Assembly: GCA_037042185.1 (NCBI GenBank)
Contig: JAXQJY010000025.1
Span: forward strand, 248,001 to 312,000
DNA from: Sordariomycetes sp. S80-01Y
Taxonomy: Eukaryota; Ascomycota; Sordariomycetes
Direction: 5' to 3'
DNA length: 64,000 nucleotides
The translations under genes and the position numbers were made by a program. Positions 1-9,773 of this stretch are shown one piece after another. The notes beneath the pieces were generated by a model. The model was not told the origin of the DNA and made no database searches. It worked only from the letters and a program-made list of their open reading frames with translations. Within the stretch, counting starts at the first letter, position 1, and each line of letters starts with the position of its first letter.

Positions 1-1
1 G

Positions 2-109
2 AAGGACGTGGTTTCGGAAGCTACACAAGACGGATGGCTGCGTACGAAGGGGGTACGGCCAGAATTTGGACCTGTTGAGGCATTCTTTGCTAGCTTCGCA
101 GGATGTTAA
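2..109 (+). CDS. possible C-terminal end of a gene cut by the left edge
   Basis: Reading from base 2 there are 35 codons without a stop, ending at a TAA at 107-109. The encoded tail is mixed and protein-like, finishing in EAFFASFAGC. I do not recognise a family. Thirty-five open codons are expected by chance fairly often, so this may be nothing more than an open frame. If real, the gene runs in from the left on the plus strand, the same direction as the phosphoketolase. Confidence 0.2.
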   Translation, partial: KDVVSEATQDGWLRTKGVRPEFGPVEAFFASFAGC

Positions 110-797
110 ACCAGCCAGCTTCTCTCTTTCGAATCTTGAGTTCTGTAACGATCTGTCGCAAGGGTATGGCTCCGAAGATTCGACATGGGCTTAGTGGACT
201 GCGTACAATTGTCTCCAGGCCAGAGGTCCAGCCAACTCTTGAACTGCGAAACGAGGCCCGTCCCATTCTCCCTGATTTCCAAATGAAAGCCGTCGAGGTG
301 CTTGTCACCCCTTTCTTCTCTTAAGCCTGCTGTCACTAGGCGCATCGCACGGAACCACGGATGTGCCCACAATCGCCACGTCCTGCGCCTTGATGAGCGG
401 ATGGTTCGAAGTGGCATAGGCTGGTGTTGGCTACGGGCTCAATGGAAGATTGTGACTCTCGCTCTGTCTTCAACCGTCGGGGAGGCGACATGTTCGTTAT
501 CGCGACGCTCGAGGTGAAGAGGCGACATTCACTTCTCGATGCATCGTGAACTTGGCGCCCACATGGACCCTCACTGGCATTGGCATCGGTGGTGCGACGT
601 CATCGATACCTCATCTCAACCTCAACGTTCTCGAATCTTGATGTCAGAAAACAATCGCTGTTTACATTCTGAACTATACACGCTGGCGCGAACTCACCAT
701 AAACCTCATCTATCCCTCTAAGCCTCTCATTCTTGGGCTGCTGAATTTCCCCCAAACGCATTAACCCTACCCCTTCAGCTAGCAGCGCACTGTCACA
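110..797. other. intergenic region upstream of phosphoketolase
   Basis: No convincing gene. Both strands hold only short overlapping open frames of 60-103 codons with low-complexity or arginine-rich translations. The last 80 bases before the start codon at 798 are pyrimidine-rich, as usual for fungal promoters and 5' leaders. Confidence 0.6.
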
Positions 798-3327
798 ATG
801 CCTGGCCAATACATAGACCAACCGAACCCTCCGCCTCTGCCGAGTCATCTTCCTGACAAGACTCTCGATCTCGTCGTAAAACCGGAGAAAAGGGGTTTGG
901 AAAAGAATGTTGCCCAGTCCTTAAAGGATTTTCAACAAGCGGCATGCTACCTTGCCGGGTGTAAGTCCCCCCTTCAGCCCTGCCATGCCGATCCCCGAGC
1001 TGACCCCCCTAGCAATGATCTTTCTTAAGGACAATGTCCTCCTGGAACGAGACCTCAAACATGAAGATATCAAGCCACGATTGCTGGGCCACTGGGGAAC
1101 GTGTCCCGGTCTGATCCTGATCTGGTCGCACCTCAACCTCCTCATCCGTAATCATGGGATGGACATGATCTATGTCATCGGACCGGGACACGGTGCTCCC
1201 GCTGCCTTGGCTTCGCTGTGGCTCGAAGGCTCACTTGAAAGGTTCTATCCTGAAAAGTACGCCGTCAGCAAAGACGGTCTCAGCAACCTCGTCTCTGGCT
1301 TCTCGGTGCCAGGCGGCTTCCCCAGTCACATCAACTCGGAAACACCGGGATCGATACACGAGGGCGGTGAGCTCGGATACGCCCTCGCTGTTTCTTTCGG
1401 CGCCGTGATGGACAGCCCCGACTTGATTGTCACGTGCGTGATTGGTGACGGAGAGGCAGAGAGCGGCCCAACTGCAACGGCGTGGCATGCGATCAAGTAC
1501 CTCGACCCTGCAGAGTCGGGCGCTGTGATCCCCATTCTGCACGTGAATGGCTTCAAGATCAGCGAGCGGACGATCTTCGGCTGCATGGATAACAAGGAGC
1601 TGGTGTCGCTTTTCTCTGGGTATGGATACCAATGCTGCATCGTCGAGGACATCGGCAACATCGACGTCGAGCTGAGCAGTGCCATGGAGTGGGCCGTCGC
1701 GGAGATCAAGAAGATCCAGCAAGCTGCCCGGAGCGGAAACCCCATCGTCAAGCCCAGGTGGCCGATGATCGTCCTTCGAACCCCAAAGGGCTGGACCGGC
1801 CCTCAGAAGATCGATGGCGAATTCATCGAGGGTTCCTTCAAGTCGCACCAGATCCCCGTGCCTGCGGCCAACAAGAACGACGAGCATCTCAAGATCCTGC
1901 AAGACTGGCTTCTCAGCTACGACCCGTCCAAGCTCCTCAAGGACGGACGACCCGCGCAAAGCATCCTCGATATCCTACCCAAGGAGGATCACAAGCGCCT
2001 CGGTCAGCTCAAGCAGACATACGACCCGCACCAGCCTCTCGACCTCCCCAACTGGAAAGAATTGTCCGTTCCCAAGGCCAAGGATCAGAGCAGCATGAAG
2101 GCGACGGGAAGCTTCCTCGACAGGGTCGCCATGGCCAACCCCAAGACCTTCCGCGTCTTCTCCCCCGACGAGCTCGAGAGCAACAAGCTCAACGCCATCC
2201 TGGACCACAGCGGACGCAACTTCCAATGGGACCAGTTCTCCCGCGCAAAGGGCGGCCGGGTCATCGAGATCCTGTCCGAGCACTGCTGCCAGGGCTTCAT
2301 GCAGGGCTACACCCTCACCGGCCGCACGGCGCTGTTCCCCAGCTACGAGTCATTCCTGGGCATCGTGCACACCATGATGGTGCAGTACTCCAAGTTCAAC
2401 AAGATGGCGCACGAGACCAAGTGGCACGGCAACATCAGCTCCATCAACTACATCGAGACCAGCACGTGGGCGCGACAGGAGCACAACGGCTTCTCCCACC
2501 AGAACCCGTCCTTCATCGGGGCCGTCCTTAACCTCAAGGCCGAAGCAGCGCGCGTCTACCTGCCGCCGGACGCTAACTGCTTCCTCAGCACCATCCACCA
2601 CTGTCTCAAGTCCAAGAATTACGTGAACCTCATGATCGGGTCGAAGCAGCCGACCGCCGTGTACCTGTCTGCCGAAGAGGCCGCGGCGCACTGCAAGCGA
2701 GGCGCATCTAACTGGGACTTTGCCGGCTCCGAGAAGAAGGGCGAGAAGGTCGACGTCGTTCTCGTCGGCATCGGTGTCGAGGTCACCTTCGAAGCTGTCA
2801 AGGCTGTCGAGCTTCTGCGGGAGCTGCTCCCGGATCTGCGCGTCCGCTTCATCAATGTGACGGATCTCATGGTCCTGGCCAACGAGTCCCGCCACCCGCA
2901 CGCCCTCTCGACGCCATTCTTCAGCGACATGTTCACCGAGGACCGACCCGTGCTGTTCAACTACCACGGCTACGCAGCCGAGCTTCAGGGTCTTTTGTTC
3001 GGTCGCCCTCGTCTCGACCGCATGACCGTCGAGGGGTACAAGGAGGAGGGCAGCACGACAACTCCCTTCGACATGATGATGGCGAACAAGGTCAGTCGCT
3101 TCGACCTGGCGGCTCGAGCTGTGAGGGCAGTACAAGGAAGAGAGGAACTGGACGCGGACAAGGCGAAGGATGTCTTGACGAAAATTGACGGCAAAATCGA
3201 CGATGTAAAGCGCTACATCCTCGAGAACGGTCAAGGTCAGTCTCCCCGAAATATTGTGTAAGAACGCTGCTAACAAGTCGTGACAGATCCCGAGGATACC
3301 TACGTGATGCCCAAGTTCAACGCATAG
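798..3327 (+). CDS. phosphoketolase (xylulose-5-phosphate/fructose-6-phosphate)
   Basis: Predicted cytosolic, thiamine-diphosphate-dependent enzyme that cleaves xylulose-5-phosphate or fructose-6-phosphate with phosphate to give acetyl-phosphate plus glyceraldehyde-3-phosphate or erythrose-4-phosphate. Three exons: 798-960, 1013-3235, 3287-3327, giving 808 residues, the usual family length. The first intron (GTAAGT..CTAG) joins YLAG to SMIFLKDN; the second has a GCTAAC branch point and leaves a 13-residue last exon ending MPKFNA. The family marks are all visible: LLGHWGTCPGL, GPGHGAPA, HEGGELGY, and the cofactor motif GDGEAESGPTATAW. A fungal phosphoketolase gives a pentose-to-acetyl-phosphate shunt, normally paired with acetate kinase, which is not in this window. 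The next gene, an arabinan-type glycosidase, is convergent with it and would deliver pentose sugar, though this adjacency may be chance. Confidence 0.96.
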
Positions 3328-3398
3328 AATATAGAAAGAGGAACGACTTAACGAAAATTCTCATAGATCATCTACATGAATAGATACAACGCTCGTGT

Positions 3399-5672
3399 TT
3401 ACGCCATCCACTTCTTCCCCTTCTTCTTCTTCTCGCACCCCGGCATGACCCTCGCGTCGACGCCTTCCAGCGTCGGCAGCACGGTCTCCATCAGCCCATC
3501 CTCACCGAAGTTCAGGTGGTCGATTGTGACCTCGCGGTTCGTGCCGTTGCCGTCGGGGACCTTGAATCGGTGGTAGACGATGTACCACTCATCCGTGTCC
3601 GGCACGTTCAGGACCGAGTTGTGGCCCGTGGCGAGTAGGCCCTTCTCGACGTCCTTCTGCAGGATGACGCCCTGGTACGTCCAGGGTCCGTCGGGGCTGG
3701 GCGCCGTGGCGTAGCCGATGCGGTAGTCCTCGGAGCGGGTGTCGTCGATGGAGTAGGTCATGTGGTAGATGCCGTCTCTGTAGCTGACGAAGCTAGCCTC
3801 GCGGTAGTCCACCAGCCCCTCCTGCTCGGCCGCGGTGTCCCAGTTGACGCTGACCATGTCGTCGTTCAGCTGGGCGTAGACAGGCGATCCGTTGCCCCAG
3901 TAGAGGTAGTACTTCCCGGACACGGGGTCGTGGAAGGCGCACGGGTCGATGGACCCGCCACTCGTGCTGACGGCTTCGGTGCCCGTCACGATGGGCTCGG
4001 CCTCGGCAACGAACGGACCCTCCGGCGAGTCCGCGACCGCGACACCCATGGTCTTGTCGTCGTAGTCGGGGTTGTTCCCGCTGAAGTAGAAGTAGTACTT
4101 GCCGTCCTTCTCGGTGATGGTTGGCGCCCAGGCGTTGCCCGTGGCCCATGGAACGTTGCCGTTTTCGCCATCCAGCACGAGGAAGGGCTGCTCACCCCGT
4201 GTCCACTGGACGAGGTCGGGCGACTTCCAGACGTAGAACTCATTGCCGCCCCAGCCCGGGAAGCCGTCGGTGGTGGCGTATATGTAGTAGTTGCAGTCAC
4301 CCTTGAAGGTGGCGACGTTGGGGTCGGCGTAGTAGCCCGGGAGCAGACCGTAGTCCTCCTCCTGGCGGACGACGGACTCAGCAGAGCGCTTTGATGAGGA
4401 GGATGTACCGAGGGCTTCGCGCAGGGCGGAGAGCTCGGCCGCGGTGACGGGCAGGACGGTTCCGTGACGGGGGCTGGAGGGCAGGCTGTACTCGGCCGGC
4501 ACGGTCCAGTCCGGGTTGGCGATGTCGTCGGTCTGGAGAGGGATGTAGCCCCTGTCGACGTACTCGTCTACGAAGAGGTAGAACTTCTCGCCGTGCACGT
4601 CGTTGGGGTTGGCCTTGAAGGCCGTAGGGCCCTCGACCGCCTGCGTGCCGGCGTCTCTTCCGATGCAGGTGGCAATGGTGGTCCAGGAATCGAGCGTGTC
4701 TCTCAGCGTGGAGGAGCTCTCCTGGATGATGTCGCTGCAGCCGGTGCCGCTGGCCCCCTCGTCCTTGGTGAAGCGGTAGTAGACATCCGACTCCCTCAGC
4801 ACGGTCGAGTCGATCCTCGACATGCCGTTGTCCTGCCAGATGACGGGCTCGTCGAAGTTGATGAAGTCCCTGGTGACAGCGTACATCATGCGGTGGTAGC
4901 TCTCGCCGGTGTGGTCGGGGTCGTCCTCGGCATAAAGCGACGAGGCCCAGAACACCAAGTAGGCGCCGAGCTCCTCGTCGTAGTAGGCCTCGGGCGCCCA
5001 GGTGTTGCCGGCGTTGGAGGGGGCGATCTCGATGTGGCGCTGCTCGGACCAGTTGATGAGGTCGTTGGACTCCCAGATCTCTAGGAAGTGGCTGCCCTGG
5101 CGGACGGCGTCGCCCCACGACGTTCCACTGCCGATGGACAGGTCGGTGGCGATGAGCCAGAAGGTGTCCCCCTCGTGGGATCGGATGAGGAAGGGATCTC
5201 TCAGACCTTTGGTGCCCTGCGTGGACGTCAAGACGGGCTCTCCCCCGTTGAGCTCAGTCCACGCCAGGGCGTCGTTGCCGTTGCTGGCGGCGAAGAAGAT
5301 GTTCTCTCCCTGGAGAGAGCTGTCGACAAAGTACGAGAAGGCGTAGCCCTCGAGCTCATCCAGCTGAGCTGCGGCGTTGACGTTGGCAGTGAAGGTGCGT
5401 GAGGCCGAGTCGATGGTTGCCGTGAGCTCAACGGTAGAGTTCTCCGGCTGGCGCTTGACGCGGCCGTCATTGCTGATGACGGAGGTATCAGAGCTGGACC
5501 ACGAGATGTCGAGGTTGTTGGACGTCGAGGGCAGGTGGATGTTGCCGCGGACGTCGTCGACCTTGTGTATGGAGAGAGCATCGAGGGCAGACTGGACCTC
5601 CTTGACCGAGGCACCATGGGCGAGCCCCAAGCAGGCGAGGAGCCAAGCGGCTCTGAGTGGAGAGGGTCGCAT
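3399..5672 (-). CDS. secreted double-domain GH43 arabinosidase-type glycoside hydrolase
   Basis: Single-exon 757-residue secreted enzyme. Residues 1-20 are a clear signal peptide (hydrophobic core, AHG before the cut). About 25-100 looks like a bacterial-type Ig-like (BIg2) domain, with SWSSSDTSVIS and DGRVK. Two five-bladed-propeller GH43-type modules follow: about 110-420, with RDP at 158-160 and WAPEAYY near 225-231, and about 445-735, with YYADP (Asp450), SIDP (Asp576) and YREAS (Glu625), which fit the Asp/Asp/Glu catalytic set. The second module therefore looks fully catalytic. The first keeps the fold motifs, but its catalytic set is less obvious to me. The likely substrate is arabinan or arabinoxylan side chains in plant cell wall. 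The tail is strongly basic (CEKKKKGKKWMA), which is unusual. A TATA box lies about 60 bases upstream of the start. Confidence 0.9.
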   Translation of the reverse strand: MRPSPLRAAWLLACLGLAHGASVKEVQSALDALSIHKVDDVRGNIHLPSTSNNLDISWSSSDTSVISNDGRVKRQPENSTVELTATIDSASRTFTANVNAAAQLDELEGYAFSYFVDSSLQGENIFFAASNGNDALAWTELNGGEPVLTSTQGTKGLRDPFLIRSHEGDTFWLIATDLSIGSGTSWGDAVRQGSHFLEIWESNDLINWSEQRHIEIAPSNAGNTWAPEAYYDEELGAYLVFWASSLYAEDDPDHTGESYHRMMYAVTRDFINFDEPVIWQDNGMSRIDSTVLRESDVYYRFTKDEGASGTGCSDIIQESSSTLRDTLDSWTTIATCIGRDAGTQAVEGPTAFKANPNDVHGEKFYLFVDEYVDRGYIPLQTDDIANPDWTVPAEYSLPSSPRHGTVLPVTAAELSALREALGTSSSSKRSAESVVRQEEDYGLLPGYYADPNVATFKGDCNYYIYATTDGFPGWGGNEFYVWKSPDLVQWTRGEQPFLVLDGENGNVPWATGNAWAPTITEKDGKYYFYFSGNNPDYDDKTMGVAVADSPEGPFVAEAEPIVTGTEAVSTSGGSIDPCAFHDPVSGKYYLYWGNGSPVYAQLNDDMVSVNWDTAAEQEGLVDYREASFVSYRDGIYHMTYSIDDTRSEDYRIGYATAPSPDGPWTYQGVILQKDVEKGLLATGHNSVLNVPDTDEWYIVYHRFKVPDGNGTNREVTIDHLNFGEDGLMETVLPTLEGVDARVMPGCEKKKKGKKWMA

Positions 5673-5731
5673 CTTGAAAGGTAGCTGTGTCCTTGAGGCA
5701 GATCACGTAGAGAGCGGCAGCCCCGCGAGGG

Positions 5732-5738
5732 TTTATAT
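5732..5738 (-). promoter_or_regulatory. TATA box of the GH43 gene
   Basis: ATATAAA on the minus strand, about 60 bases upstream of the start codon at 5672. The position suits a core promoter of an inducible secreted-enzyme gene. Confidence 0.5.
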
Positions 5739-7328
5739 GCCCAGGGGCGGCTATCCACGTTGGATCTCGGTACAGCCATCGCCGAAGCCAATCCAAGGTT
5801 TCCCCGTATTCCCCAGTTTCCCGACGGCATGCCCAGCAAACTCGCCCCATCGTCAACCTCGGATCGTGAGCCTAAGCGCAGGCGACCCAATGAGAACCAG
5901 TCGCCTCTACCACCGACGGGCTACATACCTCGTTGCGTACCGAGCGTCCGTGGGGAAACCCCAAGTAGGCGCCAGCGCCAGTGCCGGGTTCCAGCTAAGT
6001 CTGGCTCCCCCGTACAATAATCCTGCCATTGGGGTTAAGCTTGTAAGAAGGGCCAGGGGGGCGAGGCGCAGCGGGGATGAATTTTGCGGAGGGGCGGGTG
6101 GGATGCGCTCGAATCAGAGGCGTGAGGGCGATGGGGACGGAGGACTGTGACGGGTTGGGGTAAAAGTGCCGGCGGGGTGGTCTCGGCAGTAGGTGACGCG
6201 GATGGCGGACGGCGGGATGACGGAGCTTCTCTCGGACAGGCAGCTGGCGAGGTCATGTGAGAGCGCGTACTGGGGGTCTGTCCGGTGCTCCTAGTCCTAG
6301 TGCTGGCAACTCAACCTTCTCGTGCATTTCTGGGGTCCGCGATGCAGCACCGGGCTATAGATGAGTGTCCTTCTCCTTACTGAGTAAGTATGACCTACCC
6401 TACAGCCCGGCCCTTGCCGAGTCTCGGGGCCGGATTTGTGGACCTGCGCCGGCCAGCCGGGCCTCGTCTAAGTCAGTTGCCCGTCACGGCGAGGGTTGGG
6501 CTCACGAATGGACAGGCAATGCATGTTTGTTCAGACGGTGAACAGACGTCTGTCTGATGTTCATTATAAGTGCGACGACGGAACACTCGACCAAACCTCA
6601 GTCTGGTTATGTTTGATCTAAGCTGCGGTGCGAGCCGCAGGCAATCCAGCAGCGTGCAAAGCTTCCTCCCTCGCTCACTCTCCTCTTCTCTCGCACTGAA
6701 AACGAGAAAACCGACCATGACTACTCCTGCACTTTGTCAATAGCACCGTTGCTCGTTCAGGACCGCGACCTACGACCTGCAGTCCCGCTGCAATCATGCT
6801 GCACATCGGAGCCCTCACGCACCCCCGAGCCACACACAGCGACCAAAGCCCCAGCGAACCACCACCGGTCCGCATCCAGATCGCCTCTCTCTCCCACAAT
6901 CCTCACCAGACACTGCCCCCCTCCCATCGTATCCATCTGCACGGTCCTGCGATTGCACGCTCGCTGCCTCGTCCGTGCCACACCCACGTCCTCCGTGGTG
7001 GGTGCTCGGCCCAGCCCGCATGACTCTCTCATCTGACTGGATGTCTCGGGCCTCGCGCGCGGGAGGGTGTGGGCGGGCCGTCGTCTTACACGCTGCAGAC
7101 CAGCGGCCCTGGGAGCACCTAACACCCTTTTTGTCGTCGGCCTCGAGATGGTCGGTCGGCGAAGCTGACATTCCTGCAGATGCGGCATGCAGGTTGGTCT
7201 TTTGCTTTGCTGTGTGTCTGCAGCTCTGCAGTCAGGGCGCGCTGCGCGAGGCGGCGTGACGTGCGCAAATATCGCAAGCCGCTGCGACGACGGGACGAGG
7301 AGGAGGATGATGAGTCGCGAGTCGCGAG

Positions 7329-7334
7329 TATAAG
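7329..7334 (+). promoter_or_regulatory. TATA-like element before the small membrane protein gene
   Basis: TATAAG lies about 114 bases upstream of the ATG at 7448, directly after a GAGTCGC short direct repeat. It is a plausible core promoter element, supported only by sequence and spacing. Confidence 0.35.
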
Positions 7335-7447
7335 CAGCTGACGCCCCCTTTTTCTGCTCCGCTTCCCTCAGCCGTGCGTATCCTCGAGCAGAGACATCGC
7401 CACACATACCCTCATCCAAGAGAGAAAGACGAGCGCTTCCCCGAAAC

Positions 7448-7978
7448 ATGGCGCCCCTCGTGCCCCGTCAGACCACCTCACCGGATCAGGACCCCTCGGC
7501 CACAGCCGCCCCTCCCACAGACTACACCTCAGTCGACTCCCGCGCCGACATCTACGGCGGCGGCCACCACAACGGCCTGACCAACGCCCACATCGGCGCC
7601 ATCATCGGCTCCATCATCGGCTTCACCCTCGTCGTCCTGATCCTCATCTTCTGCGCCGTCAACAGGCGCAAGGAGCAGCGCAGGCGCTACCGCCACCGAT
7701 ACCACCACGAGAGGAGCTCCAGCGACAGCAGCACCAGCGGCGGCAGCTCCTACAGCTTCTACAGAGGTCGCGGCGGCGTGAGGAAGCCGCCCTCTGCCAA
7801 GACGAGGAGGTCCGCGGCCGCTGCTGTTGACGGCGAGCGTGTGTGGCACGAAGGATACGCGGGTGGGGGCAAGATGGGCGAGAGGGAGAGGATTCCCGGG
7901 GGCCCCAAGTGGCCGACGTACAGGGCGATTCCTATCCCGAATCCGAGGAGGAATCCCAACTTGAGGAGGCACGTCTAG
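7448..7978 (+). CDS. small single-pass membrane protein, fungal, unknown function
   Basis: Single-exon protein of 176 residues. A short N-terminal part rich in Pro, Thr and Asp (1-45) is followed by one membrane segment at about 49-71 (IGAIIGSIIGFTLVVLILIF). After it come a strongly basic stretch (NRRKEQRRRYRHRYHH) and a Ser/Gly- and Arg-rich tail. There is no cleavable signal peptide. The positive-inside rule places the long tail in the cytosol. Small one-pass proteins starting MAP-(L/I)-x-RQ are frequent in Pezizomycotina but have no assigned role that I know. The ATG lies in a good context (AAACATGG). Confidence 0.75.
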   Translation: MAPLVPRQTTSPDQDPSATAAPPTDYTSVDSRADIYGGGHHNGLTNAHIGAIIGSIIGFTLVVLILIFCAVNRRKEQRRRYRHRYHHERSSSDSSTSGGSSYSFYRGRGGVRKPPSAKTRRSAAAAVDGERVWHEGYAGGGKMGERERIPGGPKWPTYRAIPIPNPRRNPNLRRHV

Positions 7979-8303
7979 ATGTCGATTCATCATGCCGGGA
8001 CTGTCGATCTTGCAGGAGCGCAGGGTGCTGGAGACGGAGGTGATGATGGGAAGATGGATCTAGGGAAAGGAGTTTGCGCACGGGGTCGGGGACCGGTGCC
8101 TCTGTTGAACATGATACCACGATACCAAGGGAGCCAAGCTGGACATAGTCTGATCATAGTACAAGTCTCATTTCATTTTTCTTCATTAATCGCCCTCATC
8201 GCTCAACGCCTCGCCCAATGCACACCGCACGCTAACCTATACACCAGCTGTCATCATCTCATCGCATCATCAAGGCTTTCTAACGCCCATGTACAGGATT
8301 GGT
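7979..8303. other. convergent intergenic region
   Basis: A 325-base gap between the 3' ends of the small membrane protein gene and the aminopeptidase gene. It probably holds both 3' untranslated regions. Nothing else is visible. Confidence 0.6.
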
Positions 8304-9773
8304 TTAAATCGTCGTCTTCTTGCCGCCGCCGCACGAGTGGCTCTTCTCCAGGCCCTTGGCCACCTGAGCGGCGCGGGTCAGGTCGCGGGCGACGCCGCGC
8401 TTGCTGCTGGGGTTGACGCTCGACTTGTCGCGAGGAGGCACCTCGCTGACGTCGAGGGCGAGCTCGGCGATGGCACGGCCGGCTGCCTTGGCGTTGACCG
8501 TGATGGCGTCCCAGTTGATGTTGTCAATGTCGTCGCAGTAGATGTGGTAGCACTCGTCCTGGGGGGCGCCGGCGCCGGTGAAGATGCCGGACGAGGGGAT
8601 GCCAGCCTCGACGAAGGCCACGTAGTCGGATGAGGTGCCGAAGGGGGCGTACTCTGCGGGGAAGCCCTTCTCGGAGATGTAGTCGATGAGGATCTGGCCG
8701 CCGGTCTTGTCGGCGTCGTCGTCGGAGTACACGTGGTAGAAGGGGTTGGGGCTGCCGATCATGTCGTAGTTGAAGTAGAAGCGGATCTTGTCCTTCTCCT
8801 CCTCAGCCAGGTTGGCAACGTAGTAGCGGGAGCCGACGAGACCGGACTCCTCGGCACCCCACCAGGCGAAGCGGATCTTGTTCTTGAAGCCCTTGTACTT
8901 CTTGACGGAGCCGGCAATCTCGAGGAGGGCGGCGGTTCCAGATCCGTCATCGTTGACACCGGGGGCCTCCTGAACGGAGTCGAGATGGGCGCCGAGCATG
9001 ACGACGTTGTTGGGGTCGCCCTCCTTGGTCTCGGAGATGATCTGCCACGTCTCGCGGTCCTCGGCAATGGCGTCGACGAGGAGGGTGACCTCAAGGGACT
9101 CGCCAGCGACGACGGCCTCGTGCCACTCGAGGCCCTGCTCCTGGGTGACGACACCGACGGGGGCGATGAGGCCGTAGTTCTCGGCAGAGAGGGTGGCGGC
9201 GGTGATCTGGTCGCCCGGCACGTTGTGGATGAGGACAGCGCCGACGGCACCAAGGTCCTTGGCGAAGCGCAGCTTGTCCGAGATGGCGCAGGCGCCACGC
9301 TTGATGAGAGCAACCTTGCCCTCAACGTCGATACCCTCCCACTGGTCCTCGAAACAGCCGGAGCCACGCTCATCATCGATGGGCACGGCGACGAGCTCAC
9401 CAGTGACGCCCTCCTCGGGGGTGGGGTTGTTGTACTGGAGGGTGGCCACGCGAACATCCTCGCCGTCAGGTCCGGTCAGGGAGATGTCGAAGGTGGTGGC
9501 GAAGAGGTGGGTGAAGGGCTGGACGTAGGTGTCAAAGTGCTTGCCGAAGCGAGTCTGCATGCGCTCGAGGACAAAGTCGAGCGAGGCATTGTAACCGGGG
9601 AGGCCAAAGGCACGGTTGCCGTCATGGTCGCGGGCGATCTTGTTCAAGTTCCAGAGGACGTTCTGGAGCTTGTCCGTCTTGATGTCAGCCTCGACCTTGT
9701 CGGCGGTCAGAGGGTCGGTGGCGAGGGTGGCCGCGGTCAGGAGACCGGCCGAGAGGAGGCTGGAGGTCTTCAT
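8304..9773 (-). CDS. secreted M28 zinc aminopeptidase with PA domain
   Basis: Single-exon 489-residue extracellular aminopeptidase of family M28, related to fungal leucine aminopeptidase 2 and aminopeptidase Y. Residues 1-18 form a signal peptide. A protease-associated (PA) domain spans about 110-235, with IKRGACAISDK and GAVGAVLIHN. The M28 catalytic domain follows, about 240-455. The two-zinc site is complete: His263 and Asp265 (GAHLDSV), bridging Asp275 (VNDDGSG), Glu308/Glu309 (WWGAEESG), Asp337 (NYDMIG) and His410 (CYHIYC). Cys408 and Cys413 could form the disulfide common in this family. The product releases N-terminal residues from peptides outside the cell. The C-terminal about 35 residues are basic and low in complexity. 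A TATTTAAG element lies about 90 bases upstream. Confidence 0.95.
   Translation of the reverse strand: MKTSSLLSAGLLTAATLATDPLTADKVEADIKTDKLQNVLWNLNKIARDHDGNRAFGLPGYNASLDFVLERMQTRFGKHFDTYVQPFTHLFATTFDISLTGPDGEDVRVATLQYNNPTPEEGVTGELVAVPIDDERGSGCFEDQWEGIDVEGKVALIKRGACAISDKLRFAKDLGAVGAVLIHNVPGDQITAATLSAENYGLIAPVGVVTQEQGLEWHEAVVAGESLEVTLLVDAIAEDRETWQIISETKEGDPNNVVMLGAHLDSVQEAPGVNDDGSGTAALLEIAGSVKKYKGFKNKIRFAWWGAEESGLVGSRYYVANLAEEEKDKIRFYFNYDMIGSPNPFYHVYSDDDADKTGGQILIDYISEKGFPAEYAPFGTSSDYVAFVEAGIPSSGIFTGAGAPQDECYHIYCDDIDNINWDAITVNAKAAGRAIAELALDVSEVPPRDKSSVNPSSKRGVARDLTRAAQVAKGLEKSHSCGGGKKTTI

Larger units (their letters stand above)
5673..7447. other. divergent promoter region, GH43 and small membrane protein
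   Basis: This 1.8-kb non-coding stretch separates two divergently read genes. It has several SYGGRG hexamers, the type bound by the carbon repressor CreA/Cre1, for example GTGGGG at 5950-5955 and GCGGGG at 6071-6076. That would fit repression of the glycosidase on glucose, but such hexamers are common in GC-rich DNA. The longer open frames here, up to 230 codons on the minus strand at 6757-7449, are arginine- and proline-rich and have no recognisable domain. Confidence 0.5.

Noticed and set aside
763-778. telomere-like TTAACCCTACCCC word
   Set aside because: Only one imperfect unit, in an ordinary promoter; no array and no sign of a chromosome end.
1231-3276. long minus-strand frames of 242 and 308 codons
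   Set aside because: They are antisense to phosphoketolase, whose motifs are unmistakable, and have antisense-type composition.
5673-6300. CreA/Cre1 carbon-repression sites in the GH43 promoter
   Set aside because: SYGGRG hexamers are present, but their number is not clearly above expectation for GC-rich DNA, so I did not list them as separate sites.
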